IMG/VR virus record: IMGVR_UViG_3300033388_001702
Location: 1-28,753 of that record
From: a virus
Strand: one strand, 5' to 3'
Length of the DNA: 28,753 bases
Below, one piece after another: positions 16,188 through 24,915 of the stretch. The notes below the pieces were generated by a model that made no database searches, was not told the origin of the DNA, and worked only from the letters and a program-made list of their open reading frames with translations. Each line of letters opens with the position of its first letter. Within the stretch, counting starts at the first letter, position 1. Position numbers and translations under genes: made by a program.

Positions 16188-17762
16188 ATGGCTATTGAAT
16201 ATGGAATAACAGCCGAAGGTTTTGTTATAAAATCATTATCTATAATTAGGGAAGAAATAGAAAGTGATTTAAAGAGTTCATTCGGTGATCAAATAAATTT
16301 AAATCCAGAAAGTATTTTTAGTCAACTCGGAGATATATATGCTGAAAGAGAACACGAAATGTGGGAACTTGCTCAAGCGATATACAATAGTCAATGGCCT
16401 CAAACAGCTACAGACATTTCCTTAGAAAATGTTCTTGATTATGCTGCATTAGAAAAATTAGCAGCTAGAGAATCTACCGTAGAAATTCAAGCATTGTTCG
16501 GGACAACGTCTACAGTAATACCATCTGGAACACAAGTATCGGTTGAAAACGACCCGACCACAATTTTTGAAACAACAGATAATGTTACCCTGGTTGCTGG
16601 AGTTGATGAAATACAAACTATAACATTTGATACAGTTCCAGACGAAGGAAGTTTCACCGTTTTATATCTAAACGAAGAGATAGCAGTAGTAAACTACGAT
16701 GAAGCAGCAGCAGAATTTCAAGTAGCGTTGAGAGCTTTAGATGGGTTATCTGAAGTTACTGTTTCTGGTACTTTTACCGCGGGCTTTGTCGTTACATTTA
16801 CCGGAGCTGATGGAGTCCAAGAACAGCCACTATTAGTTGAAGAAATTAATACATTAAAAACTGCTTCTACGGGAGTTACTATCACAATAACAGAGACAAC
16901 ACCTGGGGAATATCAAGGTACAACCGGAATGATTTGTACTATTACGGGAGACGAGAATGCTAACATAAAAACATTAAATGTTATTAATACACCTATCGCT
17001 GGTTTTACAAGTACATTTAATACTGCTGACGCTGCTCTAGGAAGGGACGTAGAAACAGACGCAGAAGCGAGAATAAGACGAAATGAAAACATTGTTACAA
17101 GTAGGGCGGCTACAGTTGAAGCAATTAAAAATAAAATATCTGATTTAAACGATGATGAATATGTTAATTTACCTCAATTAACAGATGTAATAGTATATGA
17201 AAATAATACAGACATAACCGATGCAAAAAACATGTCGCCACATAGTGTTATGGCTGTAGTAAGGCAAGTTGGCGATGTTGACACAAGAGATCAGGAAATA
17301 GCTCAAGCTATATTCGACTCTAAATCTGCTGGAATAGAAACATCTTATGGGTTTGCTACTGGCGGTAATGCTGTTGTGAAAACTGTGACTGATACTATGG
17401 GTATTGATCACGGTATCAATTTCGCTAGGCCAGATTCCGTTCCTATATATTTGGGATTGTATGATTTTTCTACTGATAGTAATTACCCTACAGATGGTGA
17501 CGATCAATTAAAAACTGTTTTAGCAGCATGGGGTAATCTATTGGGAGTAGGCGTAGATATAATAGTATATCCACAATTAGTAGCTCAAATAGCTGAAATA
17601 CCAGGTATACTTGATTTTGTAATAAGAATAGATACAAGTTCAATAAGTGGATCTAGTACCGATGATAATATCGATGTGTCTGACGGTACAAGCACAACGC
17701 CTGAATTCTCAAGTTGGAGTACAGCCAATATAACAATATCGGCAGGCGCACCACCAACTTAA
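16188..17762 (+). CDS. Baseplate J protein with inserted beta domain
   Basis: Wedge protein that connects hub and tail fibres. The N-terminal part (SFGDQINLNPESIFSQLGDIYAEREHEMWE..Q) and the central part (VNTPIAGFTSTFNTADAALGRDVETDAEARIRR, about residues 265-298) are typical of Baseplate_J. Residues about 138-238 form an extra domain (DEIQTITFDTVPDEGSFTV, FQVALRALDGLSEVTVSG, GFVVTFTGADGVQEQPLL, closing TITITET) of the same type as in the sheath; the J sequence resumes with GTTGMICTITGDENANIKTLN. Start ATG follows AAGGAG. Confidence 0.94.
   Translation: MAIEYGITAEGFVIKSLSIIREEIESDLKSSFGDQINLNPESIFSQLGDIYAEREHEMWELAQAIYNSQWPQTATDISLENVLDYAALEKLAARESTVEIQALFGTTSTVIPSGTQVSVENDPTTIFETTDNVTLVAGVDEIQTITFDTVPDEGSFTVLYLNEEIAVVNYDEAAAEFQVALRALDGLSEVTVSGTFTAGFVVTFTGADGVQEQPLLVEEINTLKTASTGVTITITETTPGEYQGTTGMICTITGDENANIKTLNVINTPIAGFTSTFNTADAALGRDVETDAEARIRRNENIVTSRAATVEAIKNKISDLNDDEYVNLPQLTDVIVYENNTDITDAKNMSPHSVMAVVRQVGDVDTRDQEIAQAIFDSKSAGIETSYGFATGGNAVVKTVTDTMGIDHGINFARPDSVPIYLGLYDFSTDSNYPTDGDDQLKTVLAAWGNLLGVGVDIIVYPQLVAQIAEIPGILDFVIRIDTSSISGSSTDDNIDVSDGTSTTPEFSSWSTANITISAGAPPT
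16599..16901 (+). other. Inserted beta-sandwich domain (type 2) in baseplate J
   Basis: About 101 residues with T.TITFDT, a helix FQVALRALDGL, VTVSG, GFVVTFTGADG, QPLL and a closing TITIT strand. Order and spacing match the sheath insert at 8706-9023. The edges are approximate. Confidence 0.75.
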
Positions 17763-17779
17763 TGAAAGGTAATAAATAA

Positions 17780-20395
17780 ATGGCAATACCATCCGCACCA
17801 ACAAATTTTTCTATTACACCAGGGGCCGTAAGTAACGTAGTCTCATGGGATAATGTTAGTGGGGCAACATCATATAATCTTTATTGGAAAAAAGATAAAT
17901 GTCCCAATTGTCATTTTGATACTCTCGATGATTGGAGTATTACTAAATTAGATGGGAGTGAGACGGCTACAATTACCGGGAATAAATTAATCATAGATAT
18001 CCCAGATACAATTGATGCAAACATAACATTAACCTATGATTATGCATTGCTATCAGGAGATTTCACTGCTATTATAGATATTTCAAATTATACAGCAGAT
18101 GATCCCGATGGTTTTAGGATTTATTTTGGGGTTAAAGACTCTGGTGGTACTAATAATTGCCAATTATGGTATAGATGTTCCACGTCTGGGGGGACCGGAC
18201 ATCTTACTCGTGGATCGTTTAAAAAGGATAGTAATGTAACTTATACCGATACGGATTACCCGGTATCTATACCAACTAAATTTAGAATAAGAAGAATTGG
18301 GACTACTTTATATCTTGATTATTATATAGGATCATGGGTAAATTTAGGATCTCTTGATTTTGAATCTTTTGCTAGTTCAATAACTACACCAATGGTATTT
18401 GCAATAGATGAAATTTTAACAGGTGGTTCGATAGATTTGGACAATCTTATAATAACACCGTCTGTAAAAAGTTCAGGCACTAAAATAACAGATATTGCTA
18501 GTCCTTATGATCATACAGGTTTAACAAGAGATGATGTTTATTGTTATGAAGTAACAGCCGAAAATATTGATGGAGAAAGTGATGCATCATTAGAGAATTT
18601 TGGAGTACCGTTTCTCGATCCACCAACTTCTATATCGGTGGTAGGTGGGGAATATAAGAATACTATTACTTTTACGACGGACCCTAGAGCAGATAAAACT
18701 CATGCTTATTGGGATACTTCGCCGGGATTTGATAAAGATTCAAATCAAAAATTATCAGATATTTCTTCGCCGCACGAGCATATAGGATTAAATCCAGGAT
18801 TAACTTATTATTATAGATTAGTATCAGAAAAAGATGCCGAAGAAGGTAGTGATTCTTCTGAATATTCAGATAGTCCAATACATAAAATTCCAGAAAATTT
18901 AGTAATTACCGCTGGGGTAGAAAAAAATACGGCTACCTGGGATAATGTTGTTGGCGCAGATTCACATAATATTTACTGGAAAGGTTCTTCTCCGGTAACA
19001 AAAATAAATGGTACTAAAATAGTTGGCGTAACTTCTCCTCATGAACACACAAGTTTAACCCCTGGACAACCATATCATTATGTTGCTACCTCTTTAGCCC
19101 CTCCGATTATAACCCCAGAGGTTACTTGGGCACAAGAAGCTCCTCAGTTAAGTAGCGAAACAATAATTAGAAAAATAATAGAATTTAATGGAAAAATTTA
19201 TGGTGGAACTGCTCCAAACGCTAACCTATTCGTGTGGAATGATGTAGATGCTTGGGTTCAAAAAGCTCCTCAATTAAATTCTCAACAATATATAGATTGT
19301 ATGGCAGTCTTTAATGGAAAACTCTACGGTGGAACTTACCAAAATGGTTTGCTATTTGAATGGAATAATGTAGACGCTTGGGTTCAAAAAGCTCCTCAAC
19401 TAAATGGCCAAATTCATATTCGATGTCTTAAAGTATTTAATAATAAATTATATGGGGCTACCAGTAACGGAGGAAGGCTTTTTGAGTGGAATGATGTAGA
19501 TGCTTGGGTGCAGAAAGCTCCTCAACTAGGGGTCCAAACAAGTGTTCTTAGCCTTGAAGTATTTAATAATAAGTTATATGCTGGGACTGCTCCAAATGGT
19601 AAGCTTTACGAGTGGAATGAAGTTGATGCTTGGACTATAAAAGCCGGATTTTTGAATGGGCAAACTGATATACGACATTTAACAGTATTTGAAAATAATT
19701 TATATGGATGTACTAGTCCTGGTGGAAGATTATTTAAATGGAATAATGCAGATACTTGGATTGAGGTTGCGGGTCAATATGGTTCTGAAACAATTATATA
19801 TTCTCTTACAATTTGTAGTAGTGATAAAATACTTGGGGGAACGTATCCAAGTGGCAAATTGTTAAGGTGGAACAATGTAGATGCTTGGATTGAAATAGTT
19901 AATACATTAAGTGGGCAAGATTATATTTATACTTCATTGTGTCTCGATAGAATATATGCTGGCACTGGGTCCGGAGGTAGATTGTTTAGTTGGGGGTATA
20001 CATCAACTGATGATGAAAGCGATATTTCTTCTGAGGCATCGGGGATTCCTACAAATATGCCTGGAACACCTGTTATAACAGGATTAACGGGTGACAGTGA
20101 AAATATTATTACTATTTCCGAAACTATTAATACTGATATGCAACATATATATTGGAGTTTAGCTCCCGGAGTTACAAAAGAAAACGGTATTAAATTATCA
20201 AATATTACATCACCGTATAATCATATAGAATTAATAAGACAAAATTATTATTATGTTGCTACTTCCGAAAATGAATGGCATGAAAGCGCTATTAGTAATG
20301 AACTTTGTTTAAAACCAGTTTTTGATGGAAAAATCTTTACACATAATGATATAATAATAAGTAGATTATTGTATCAATATAAAATTAGGGAGTAA
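17780..20395 (+). CDS. Large tail-fibre-like protein: FN3 domains with nested lectin-like domain and propeller
   Basis: An 871-residue probable host-binding fibre. Four FN3-like domains are visible: residues 4-37 plus 232-278; 279-370; 371-438 plus 743-758; and 760-846. The first is split between YNLYWKK and GTKITDI by a concanavalin-like domain (about 39-231, FDTLDDWS..., FRIYFGVKD, GTTLYLDYY). The third is split between PYHYVATS and ESDISSEASG by seven repeats of about 42 residues starting at Trp450, 492, 534, 576, 618, 660 and 703, with pattern W..KAPQL..Q..I..L.VFN.KLYGGT..NG.LFEWN.VDA, which fits a seven-bladed beta-propeller. It lies between baseplate J and the DUF2612-type gene. Start follows AAAGG. 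The binding target is unknown. Confidence 0.85.
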   Translation: MAIPSAPTNFSITPGAVSNVVSWDNVSGATSYNLYWKKDKCPNCHFDTLDDWSITKLDGSETATITGNKLIIDIPDTIDANITLTYDYALLSGDFTAIIDISNYTADDPDGFRIYFGVKDSGGTNNCQLWYRCSTSGGTGHLTRGSFKKDSNVTYTDTDYPVSIPTKFRIRRIGTTLYLDYYIGSWVNLGSLDFESFASSITTPMVFAIDEILTGGSIDLDNLIITPSVKSSGTKITDIASPYDHTGLTRDDVYCYEVTAENIDGESDASLENFGVPFLDPPTSISVVGGEYKNTITFTTDPRADKTHAYWDTSPGFDKDSNQKLSDISSPHEHIGLNPGLTYYYRLVSEKDAEEGSDSSEYSDSPIHKIPENLVITAGVEKNTATWDNVVGADSHNIYWKGSSPVTKINGTKIVGVTSPHEHTSLTPGQPYHYVATSLAPPIITPEVTWAQEAPQLSSETIIRKIIEFNGKIYGGTAPNANLFVWNDVDAWVQKAPQLNSQQYIDCMAVFNGKLYGGTYQNGLLFEWNNVDAWVQKAPQLNGQIHIRCLKVFNNKLYGATSNGGRLFEWNDVDAWVQKAPQLGVQTSVLSLEVFNNKLYAGTAPNGKLYEWNEVDAWTIKAGFLNGQTDIRHLTVFENNLYGCTSPGGRLFKWNNADTWIEVAGQYGSETIIYSLTICSSDKILGGTYPSGKLLRWNNVDAWIEIVNTLSGQDYIYTSLCLDRIYAGTGSGGRLFSWGYTSTDDESDISSEASGIPTNMPGTPVITGLTGDSENIITISETINTDMQHIYWSLAPGVTKENGIKLSNITSPYNHIELIRQNYYYVATSENEWHESAISNELCLKPVFDGKIFTHNDIIISRLLYQYKIRE
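19127..19993 (+). repeat. Seven 42-residue propeller repeats
   Basis: Seven coding repeats of about 126 bp, one per propeller blade, from Trp450 to Trp738 of the fibre. The conserved positions are Trp at the blade start, LYGGT, LFEWN and VDA; blades 5-7 are the most diverged. At the DNA level the copies have drifted more than those of the array at 23449. Confidence 0.85.
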
Positions 20396-20401
20396 TAGAG
20401 T

Positions 20402-20887
20402 ATGTCTTCTAATATCGAAAATTTAATGATATCGTTATTCGGTAATCAAATACAGTCCTTAGAGGATGCAATGAGAACCATGTTGTTTAAACTTGATATC
20501 GATAGAATGGAAGGCGAGGGACTTGACCAAATAGGTACTATCGTAAACCAAGCAAGATTAGGAAATGATGATGCTTTTTATAGACTAATGATTAAAGTTA
20601 AAATAGGTATTAATACATCGACTGGGACAATAGAAGAAATCTTGACTTTATGGAAACTTTTGGCCGGAACCGCTAATGTTGCATTGGTAGAATTCGTTCC
20701 TGCAAAAATTCGTCTTGAGACTGATACTTACTTGGCCGATGCTGTTTTTGTTTTTTTGAAATCTGCAATAGCCGATGCTATAGCCGGTGGTGTAGCTGTT
20801 GATATATTAGTAAACGACAGTGATCGTTTTGGTTTTTCGCCTAATCGTGGCAATTTTGGAACGAGTAACTGGTCCGATGTTTATTAG
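20402..20887 (+). CDS. DUF2612-type baseplate/tail protein (gpI-like position)
   Basis: A 161-residue protein with the family pattern: EGLDQIGTIVNQARLGNDDAFYRLMIKVKIGINTSTGTIEEILTLWKLLAG (about residues 39-89), then VEFVPAKIRLE and a hydrophobic Ala-rich helix (FVFLKSAIADAIAGGVAVDILV), ending FGFSPNRGNFGTSNWSDVY. Such proteins usually follow baseplate J directly and link it to the fibre; here the large FN3/propeller gene is placed between them. Start follows GGAG. Confidence 0.8.
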   Translation: MSSNIENLMISLFGNQIQSLEDAMRTMLFKLDIDRMEGEGLDQIGTIVNQARLGNDDAFYRLMIKVKIGINTSTGTIEEILTLWKLLAGTANVALVEFVPAKIRLETDTYLADAVFVFLKSAIADAIAGGVAVDILVNDSDRFGFSPNRGNFGTSNWSDVY

Positions 20888-20936
20888 AATTAACAAATAA
20901 ATGATGGGGATTAAGATATGAAGGAGATAATTTATT

Positions 20937-22844
20937 ATGGCAACTAAGCCGAGCGTCCAGCTAGATTGGATTTTAAATGATGATGCTGGAAAAATGACAA
21001 TTGTAAGTGCGCCAAATCAACTTTTAGGTCATATTTCTGACACCGCAGCTGACCCAAAAATATTTAACTGGGTGTGGAACAGGGTCAGTCACTGGATTAC
21101 GTTTCTTGATGAAACTTTCGATAGCAACGGCAAAGACATAAATGCTGCAAAATCTACATCGATTACAGAAACGATTTCTCCTGCTGCAAGTACAGTAACA
21201 TTAGATGCTGGTGGTATTAAATCCTGGGATGCATCGAGTAACGCTATCTTCAGTGTAACTGAACCCGGCGTTGTTACAATGGGATATAACGGTAATGATA
21301 TTATATCCTTAACGGCTGGTGTTTTATCCGTGGCAACTGCTACGGCGGCTGACCTTATTAAGCTTCATGCATTAACTCCAAGTGCAGCAGATCTAAATCA
21401 TTTATTAGGAGCCAATGGAAATGGGTTAGTGGCAGCAGATGTAACTAAATTAGCAGATATGACACCAAGTGCAGCAGATCTAAATATTTTATTAGGGGCA
21501 TCTGGTAATGGATTAATAGTGGCTGATATAACTAAATTAGCAAATATTGATGCCAGCGATGCTGAAATAGATCAATTAGATGGAAATACAGTAGGAGGAT
21601 CTTCTGCGGGTGATATTGTTACAATAGATGCCGAACAAGAATTAACAACTAAAACATTAACATCTCCAAAGATTAACGAAGATGTAGTATTGACTGCAAC
21701 TTCAACAGAAATTGATGCTGCGGTAGCCGGTTTAAGTGCTGGAATATCTAGTTATAATATAACTAGCGATATAGGTGTTACTGATAAACCAGGATTGATT
21801 AAATGGGATCGTGCAGGTATAAATATGTCCGATCCTCGTAACCCAAGTGTATCACTTTTTAATCTAAAATCACGAAACCGTTCGGCGGGTACAGCGGATG
21901 GAACCTCAAGTGATAAATTAGTAGATAATGGAGCAGACTTTGTTACTGATGGTGTAGCAATAGGTGATTTTGTTTACAATACTACCGATAATACTTCTGC
22001 ATTAGTCACTGGTGTAGACGATCTTCATAATTTGAGTATAGATACTGATATTTTTGTATCAGGTGAATCTTATGTAATCATGAGTTTACATACTGGTGAT
22101 ATGCATATGGGATCTACTACGAAATACATTAGTTACGATTCCACTGCTGAAGTTATGACAGCCGCGGGTTCTTTTATAGGTCAAGGTGCTTTAAAAACAG
22201 ATACAGAGGAAGAGTCTGCGGAAGTAGGACAATCAGCAGTCTATACAACGTATACTTTTGCAAGTGTAGGTGAATATGGATTTTTCCCGCAAATAAAAGG
22301 TGATGGAACTGTTACCGGGATAAATGCACATATAATGGTCGATGACGATCCATCTTCTTATGCAACTACTGTATATGTAAATCATACTGGCGGAGGCGAT
22401 GGTACTGTATATGCTCAGATTCGATATGTAACCGCATCAGGGGAAATTTGTTGGTTATTTATCCTTCAAGATAAAATTACACAAAAATATATTCGGATGC
22501 ATAAAAGTCCAGATCATCCAGCAATAAGTCGTCATGATGTTGAAGCAGTACATCATCCATTTGGTAAAGTATATAATCCAGGAAAATACAACATGTTTTG
22601 TATTCCGCTCACGAAAGACGAACGAGCCGAGGTTGAAGATATGCGTGAATGGAAGAATGAATTTCCTCAACTTACATTTCTTGAAGCAGTTAAGAAACAT
22701 TATGATATTGATGAAAATCCGCCAAATGTCAAATGGCCCGATATTCCGGTAACAATTGGATTGAAACGAAACGGAAAAGTTATGAAAGCGAAAATTCCAA
22801 AACGTGGTTATATAAAACAAGCAAAATTAGTTAAAAAAGTGTAA
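20937..22844 (+). CDS. Tail fibre protein with short internal repeats
   Basis: A 635-residue fibre. The N-terminus (NQLLGHISDTAADPKIFNWVWNRVSHWITFLDE, about residues 28-60) is a common baseplate-attachment segment. Residues 146-175 and 176-205 are two 30-residue repeats (TPSAADLN.LLGA.GNGL..AD.TKLA), and T..AELN-like fibre motifs continue to about 265. Residues about 316-382 (AGTADGTSSDKLVDNGADF, DGVAIGDFVYNTTDNTSALVTGV) are a small domain often inserted in virion proteins. The last 120 residues (WLFILQDKITQKYIRMHKSPDHP, HHPFGKVYNPGKY, then a basic tail) may be a tip or intramolecular domain. AAGGAG lies 10 nt upstream of the ATG. Confidence 0.87.
   Translation: MATKPSVQLDWILNDDAGKMTIVSAPNQLLGHISDTAADPKIFNWVWNRVSHWITFLDETFDSNGKDINAAKSTSITETISPAASTVTLDAGGIKSWDASSNAIFSVTEPGVVTMGYNGNDIISLTAGVLSVATATAADLIKLHALTPSAADLNHLLGANGNGLVAADVTKLADMTPSAADLNILLGASGNGLIVADITKLANIDASDAEIDQLDGNTVGGSSAGDIVTIDAEQELTTKTLTSPKINEDVVLTATSTEIDAAVAGLSAGISSYNITSDIGVTDKPGLIKWDRAGINMSDPRNPSVSLFNLKSRNRSAGTADGTSSDKLVDNGADFVTDGVAIGDFVYNTTDNTSALVTGVDDLHNLSIDTDIFVSGESYVIMSLHTGDMHMGSTTKYISYDSTAEVMTAAGSFIGQGALKTDTEEESAEVGQSAVYTTYTFASVGEYGFFPQIKGDGTVTGINAHIMVDDDPSSYATTVYVNHTGGGDGTVYAQIRYVTASGEICWLFILQDKITQKYIRMHKSPDHPAISRHDVEAVHHPFGKVYNPGKYNMFCIPLTKDERAEVEDMREWKNEFPQLTFLEAVKKHYDIDENPPNVKWPDIPVTIGLKRNGKVMKAKIPKRGYIKQAKLVKKV
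21372..21551 (+). repeat. Two 30-residue tail-fibre repeats
   Basis: Two direct coding repeats of 90 bp; the segment CCAAGTGCAGCAGATCTAAA is identical in both (shared also at the protein level as TPSAADLN). They belong to the trimeric-fibre type repeats. Confidence 0.8.
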
Positions 22845-22911
22845 TTAATTAAAAATTAACAATTTGAACAAGATGGGATAAAAAAATGAAAAAAACAAGG
22901 TGGGGAATAAA

Positions 22912-23214
22912 ATGATAGACGTAAAAAATAAAAATAATCAACAAGATGGGAATAAAGAAATGAAAAATAAAGAAATAGATAACGGAAAAAATAAAAAAGA
23001 AATACAAGAAAATGAAAAGAATAATTATAATTTTATTATTAAAATACTTAAAGATAATATTGGTAATGAAATTGATAATTTTTTAAATACAAACATGAAA
23101 CAAGTAATAACTAAATATAATGCTGATTCTTTTGCAAGATATGCAATATTAGCATTAGAGAAATCAAAACAAGAAATTGTTAATGAATTTAAAAGAATAT
23201 TAAAAAACAATTAA
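22912..23214 (+). CDS. Unknown Lys/Asn-rich small protein
   Basis: A 100-residue protein of no recognised family. The first 40 residues are almost only Lys, Asn, Glu, Asp and Gln; the rest could form helices (NFIIKILKDNIGNEIDNFL, ARYAILALEKSKQEIVNEFKRIL). The ATG at 22912 has GGTGGGG 6 nt upstream; a GTG at 22900 lies inside that site and is rejected. It sits between two fibre genes, so a fibre assembly role is possible but unproven. A nine-codon frame at 22886-22915 ends on its start (ATGA). Confidence 0.75.
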   Translation: MIDVKNKNNQQDGNKEMKNKEIDNGKNKKEIQENEKNNYNFIIKILKDNIGNEIDNFLNTNMKQVITKYNADSFARYAILALEKSKQEIVNEFKRILKNN

Positions 23215-23232
23215 TTGCAAGGGATATGTATC

Positions 23233-24915
23233 ATGAGTATTTGGAAGAAGATGGAAGGTTTGATTGGGGGTTCTTTGCAGTTAGGATTTACGGGAGCTAA
23301 AGTCGTAGGGTCTGGAACTGATACTGTTATGATTAAAGATAAAGATGATGGTGTTGGAGTTTTAAGTATAGATAAAGTTACTGGTTTGTCAGATTCTTCT
23401 GGGGCAACAGATGCTATAAATAAAGCTTATGTAACAAGTGGGCTAACCTGGACTATACGTGTTACACCAGTAGATAATGATTGGCGTAGTATTTGTTATG
23501 GAGATGGTTTATTTGTAGTTGTTGCAACTACAGGAACAGACAATAGAGTAATGACTTCACCTGATGGTATTAATTGGACTATACGTGTTACACCAGTAGA
23601 TAATGATTGGCGTAGTATTTGTTATGGTTATGGTTTATTTGTAGCTGTTTCCGATACAGGTACAGACGATAGAGTAATGACTTCACCTGATGGTATTAAT
23701 TGGACTATACGTGTTACACCAGTAGATAATAATTGGCATAGTGTAACTTATGGTGGCGGTTTATTTGTAGCTGTTGCTTATTCTGGTACAGACAATAGAG
23801 TAATGACTTCACCTGATGGAATTAATTGGACTATACGTGTTACACCAGAAGATAATGATTGGCGTAGTATTTGTTATGGAAATGGCCTATTCGTAGCTGT
23901 TGCCAATTCAGGTACAGACAATAGAGTAATGACTTCACCTGATGGTATTAATTGGACTATACGTGTTACACCAGAAGATAATAATTGGCATGGTGTTTGT
24001 TATGGTAATGGTTTGTTTGTAGCGGTTGCACTTACGGGAACAGACGATAGAGTAATGACTTCACCTGATGGAATTAATTGGACTATACGTGTTACACCAG
24101 AAGATAATGAGTGGCATGGTGTTTATTATGGTAATGGTTTGTTTGTAGCGGTTGCACTTACGGGAACAGACGATAGAGTAATGACTTCACCTGATGGTAT
24201 TAATTGGACTATACGTGTTACACCAGAAGATAATAATTGGCAAAATGTTTGTTATGGAAATGGCCTATTCGTAGCTGTTGCTTATTCAGGTACAGATAAT
24301 AGAGTAATGACTTCCGGTAAAACAGAATATACTCCAAATCGCTATAATAATATATATCAAGGTGGTATGACTCTTGCTGGACCATTAGAATTAATTGGAG
24401 ACGGAGAAGTCCAAAAAGAAATTACAATAGGGGCCGCGAGTTGGCATTTGGGTTCAACGTCTCCTGCCGAAATTTGGGTCGGCCTTGGATATGCACTAGA
24501 GTTTGCCCAGGGCACTGAACAACATGTTCATTATATAAGAAAGATACCTACTGACTATAAAGCCGGTACAGATATTGAGTTTATTGTTTGTTGGAGTTTT
24601 GACACTGAAGAAGCTGATCATTATGTAATGTGGGAATTAAGTTACCTTTCTCTTGCTTCTGGCGAAGATCCCGCAGGAGCCGGTACAAATATATGGCAAT
24701 CGTCACTTGTGACAACAGCAGATGGCGACGTGAGTGAAGATAAATTAATATGTACTAAATTCGGTACAGATCTTACAGGTTTAGCGGCAGATGATATTTT
24801 AATATTAAAATTTAATAGAGATTCAGATGATACGCATGGAACAGATAATTTAAATCAGGGTGCGCGACTTCATTCTATTCATTTACATTATATTTCTGAT
24901 AAGTTAGGAACCTAA
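23233..24915 (+). CDS. Tail-fibre-like protein with seven-bladed propeller of near-identical repeats
   Basis: A 560-residue probable receptor-binding virion protein. Residues 1-46 (IWKKMEGLIGGSLQLGFTGAKVVGSGTDTV) form an N-terminal module shared with the protein at 26143. A linker (GLSDSSGATDAINKAYV) typical of fibres follows. From Trp at base 23449 come seven repeats of 42 residues (WTIRVTP.DN.W....YG.GLFVAV...GTD.RVMTSPDGIN), fitting a seven-bladed propeller of the sialidase-like type. The C-terminal part (bases 24418-24912) is a beta-rich domain homologous to the protein at 26936 (IPTDY..., CWSFDTEEADHYVMWELSYL, YISDKLGT). The ATG at 23233 has AAGGG upstream; the TTG at 23215 is rejected. 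Confidence 0.87.
   Translation: MSIWKKMEGLIGGSLQLGFTGAKVVGSGTDTVMIKDKDDGVGVLSIDKVTGLSDSSGATDAINKAYVTSGLTWTIRVTPVDNDWRSICYGDGLFVVVATTGTDNRVMTSPDGINWTIRVTPVDNDWRSICYGYGLFVAVSDTGTDDRVMTSPDGINWTIRVTPVDNNWHSVTYGGGLFVAVAYSGTDNRVMTSPDGINWTIRVTPEDNDWRSICYGNGLFVAVANSGTDNRVMTSPDGINWTIRVTPEDNNWHGVCYGNGLFVAVALTGTDDRVMTSPDGINWTIRVTPEDNEWHGVYYGNGLFVAVALTGTDDRVMTSPDGINWTIRVTPEDNNWQNVCYGNGLFVAVAYSGTDNRVMTSGKTEYTPNRYNNIYQGGMTLAGPLELIGDGEVQKEITIGAASWHLGSTSPAEIWVGLGYALEFAQGTEQHVHYIRKIPTDYKAGTDIEFIVCWSFDTEEADHYVMWELSYLSLASGEDPAGAGTNIWQSSLVTTADGDVSEDKLICTKFGTDLTGLAADDILILKFNRDSDDTHGTDNLNQGARLHSIHLHYISDKLGT
23449..24315 (+). repeat. Tandem array, 126-bp unit, seven copies (last one shortened)
   Basis: Units begin at 23449, 23575, 23701, 23827, 23953, 24079 and 24205; the seventh ends after TS at 24315. 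The segment GACTTCACCTGATGG and the following TTAATTGGACTATACGTG run are nearly base-identical in all copies, third positions included, while changes cluster in two short stretches of each unit. Units 5 and 6 are the closest pair; units 4 and 7 also share a distinct block (GGAAATGGCCTATTCGTAGC). Confidence 0.95.

Noticed and set aside
22534-22752. Extra + strand frame inside the tail fibre
   Set aside because: It overlaps the conserved fibre C-terminus in another frame, with no ribosome binding site or recognisable motif.
23215-23232. TTG start for the propeller fibre
   Set aside because: ATG 23233 has AAGGG upstream and gives the N-terminus shared with the protein at 26143.
23449-24315. Diversity-generating retroelement variable repeat
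   Set aside because: No reverse transcriptase, template repeat or adenine-focused variation is visible in the window; tandem-repeat recombination explains the pattern better.
23449-24315. CRISPR-like array
   Set aside because: The repeats are in one open coding frame with a 126-bp period and no spacers.
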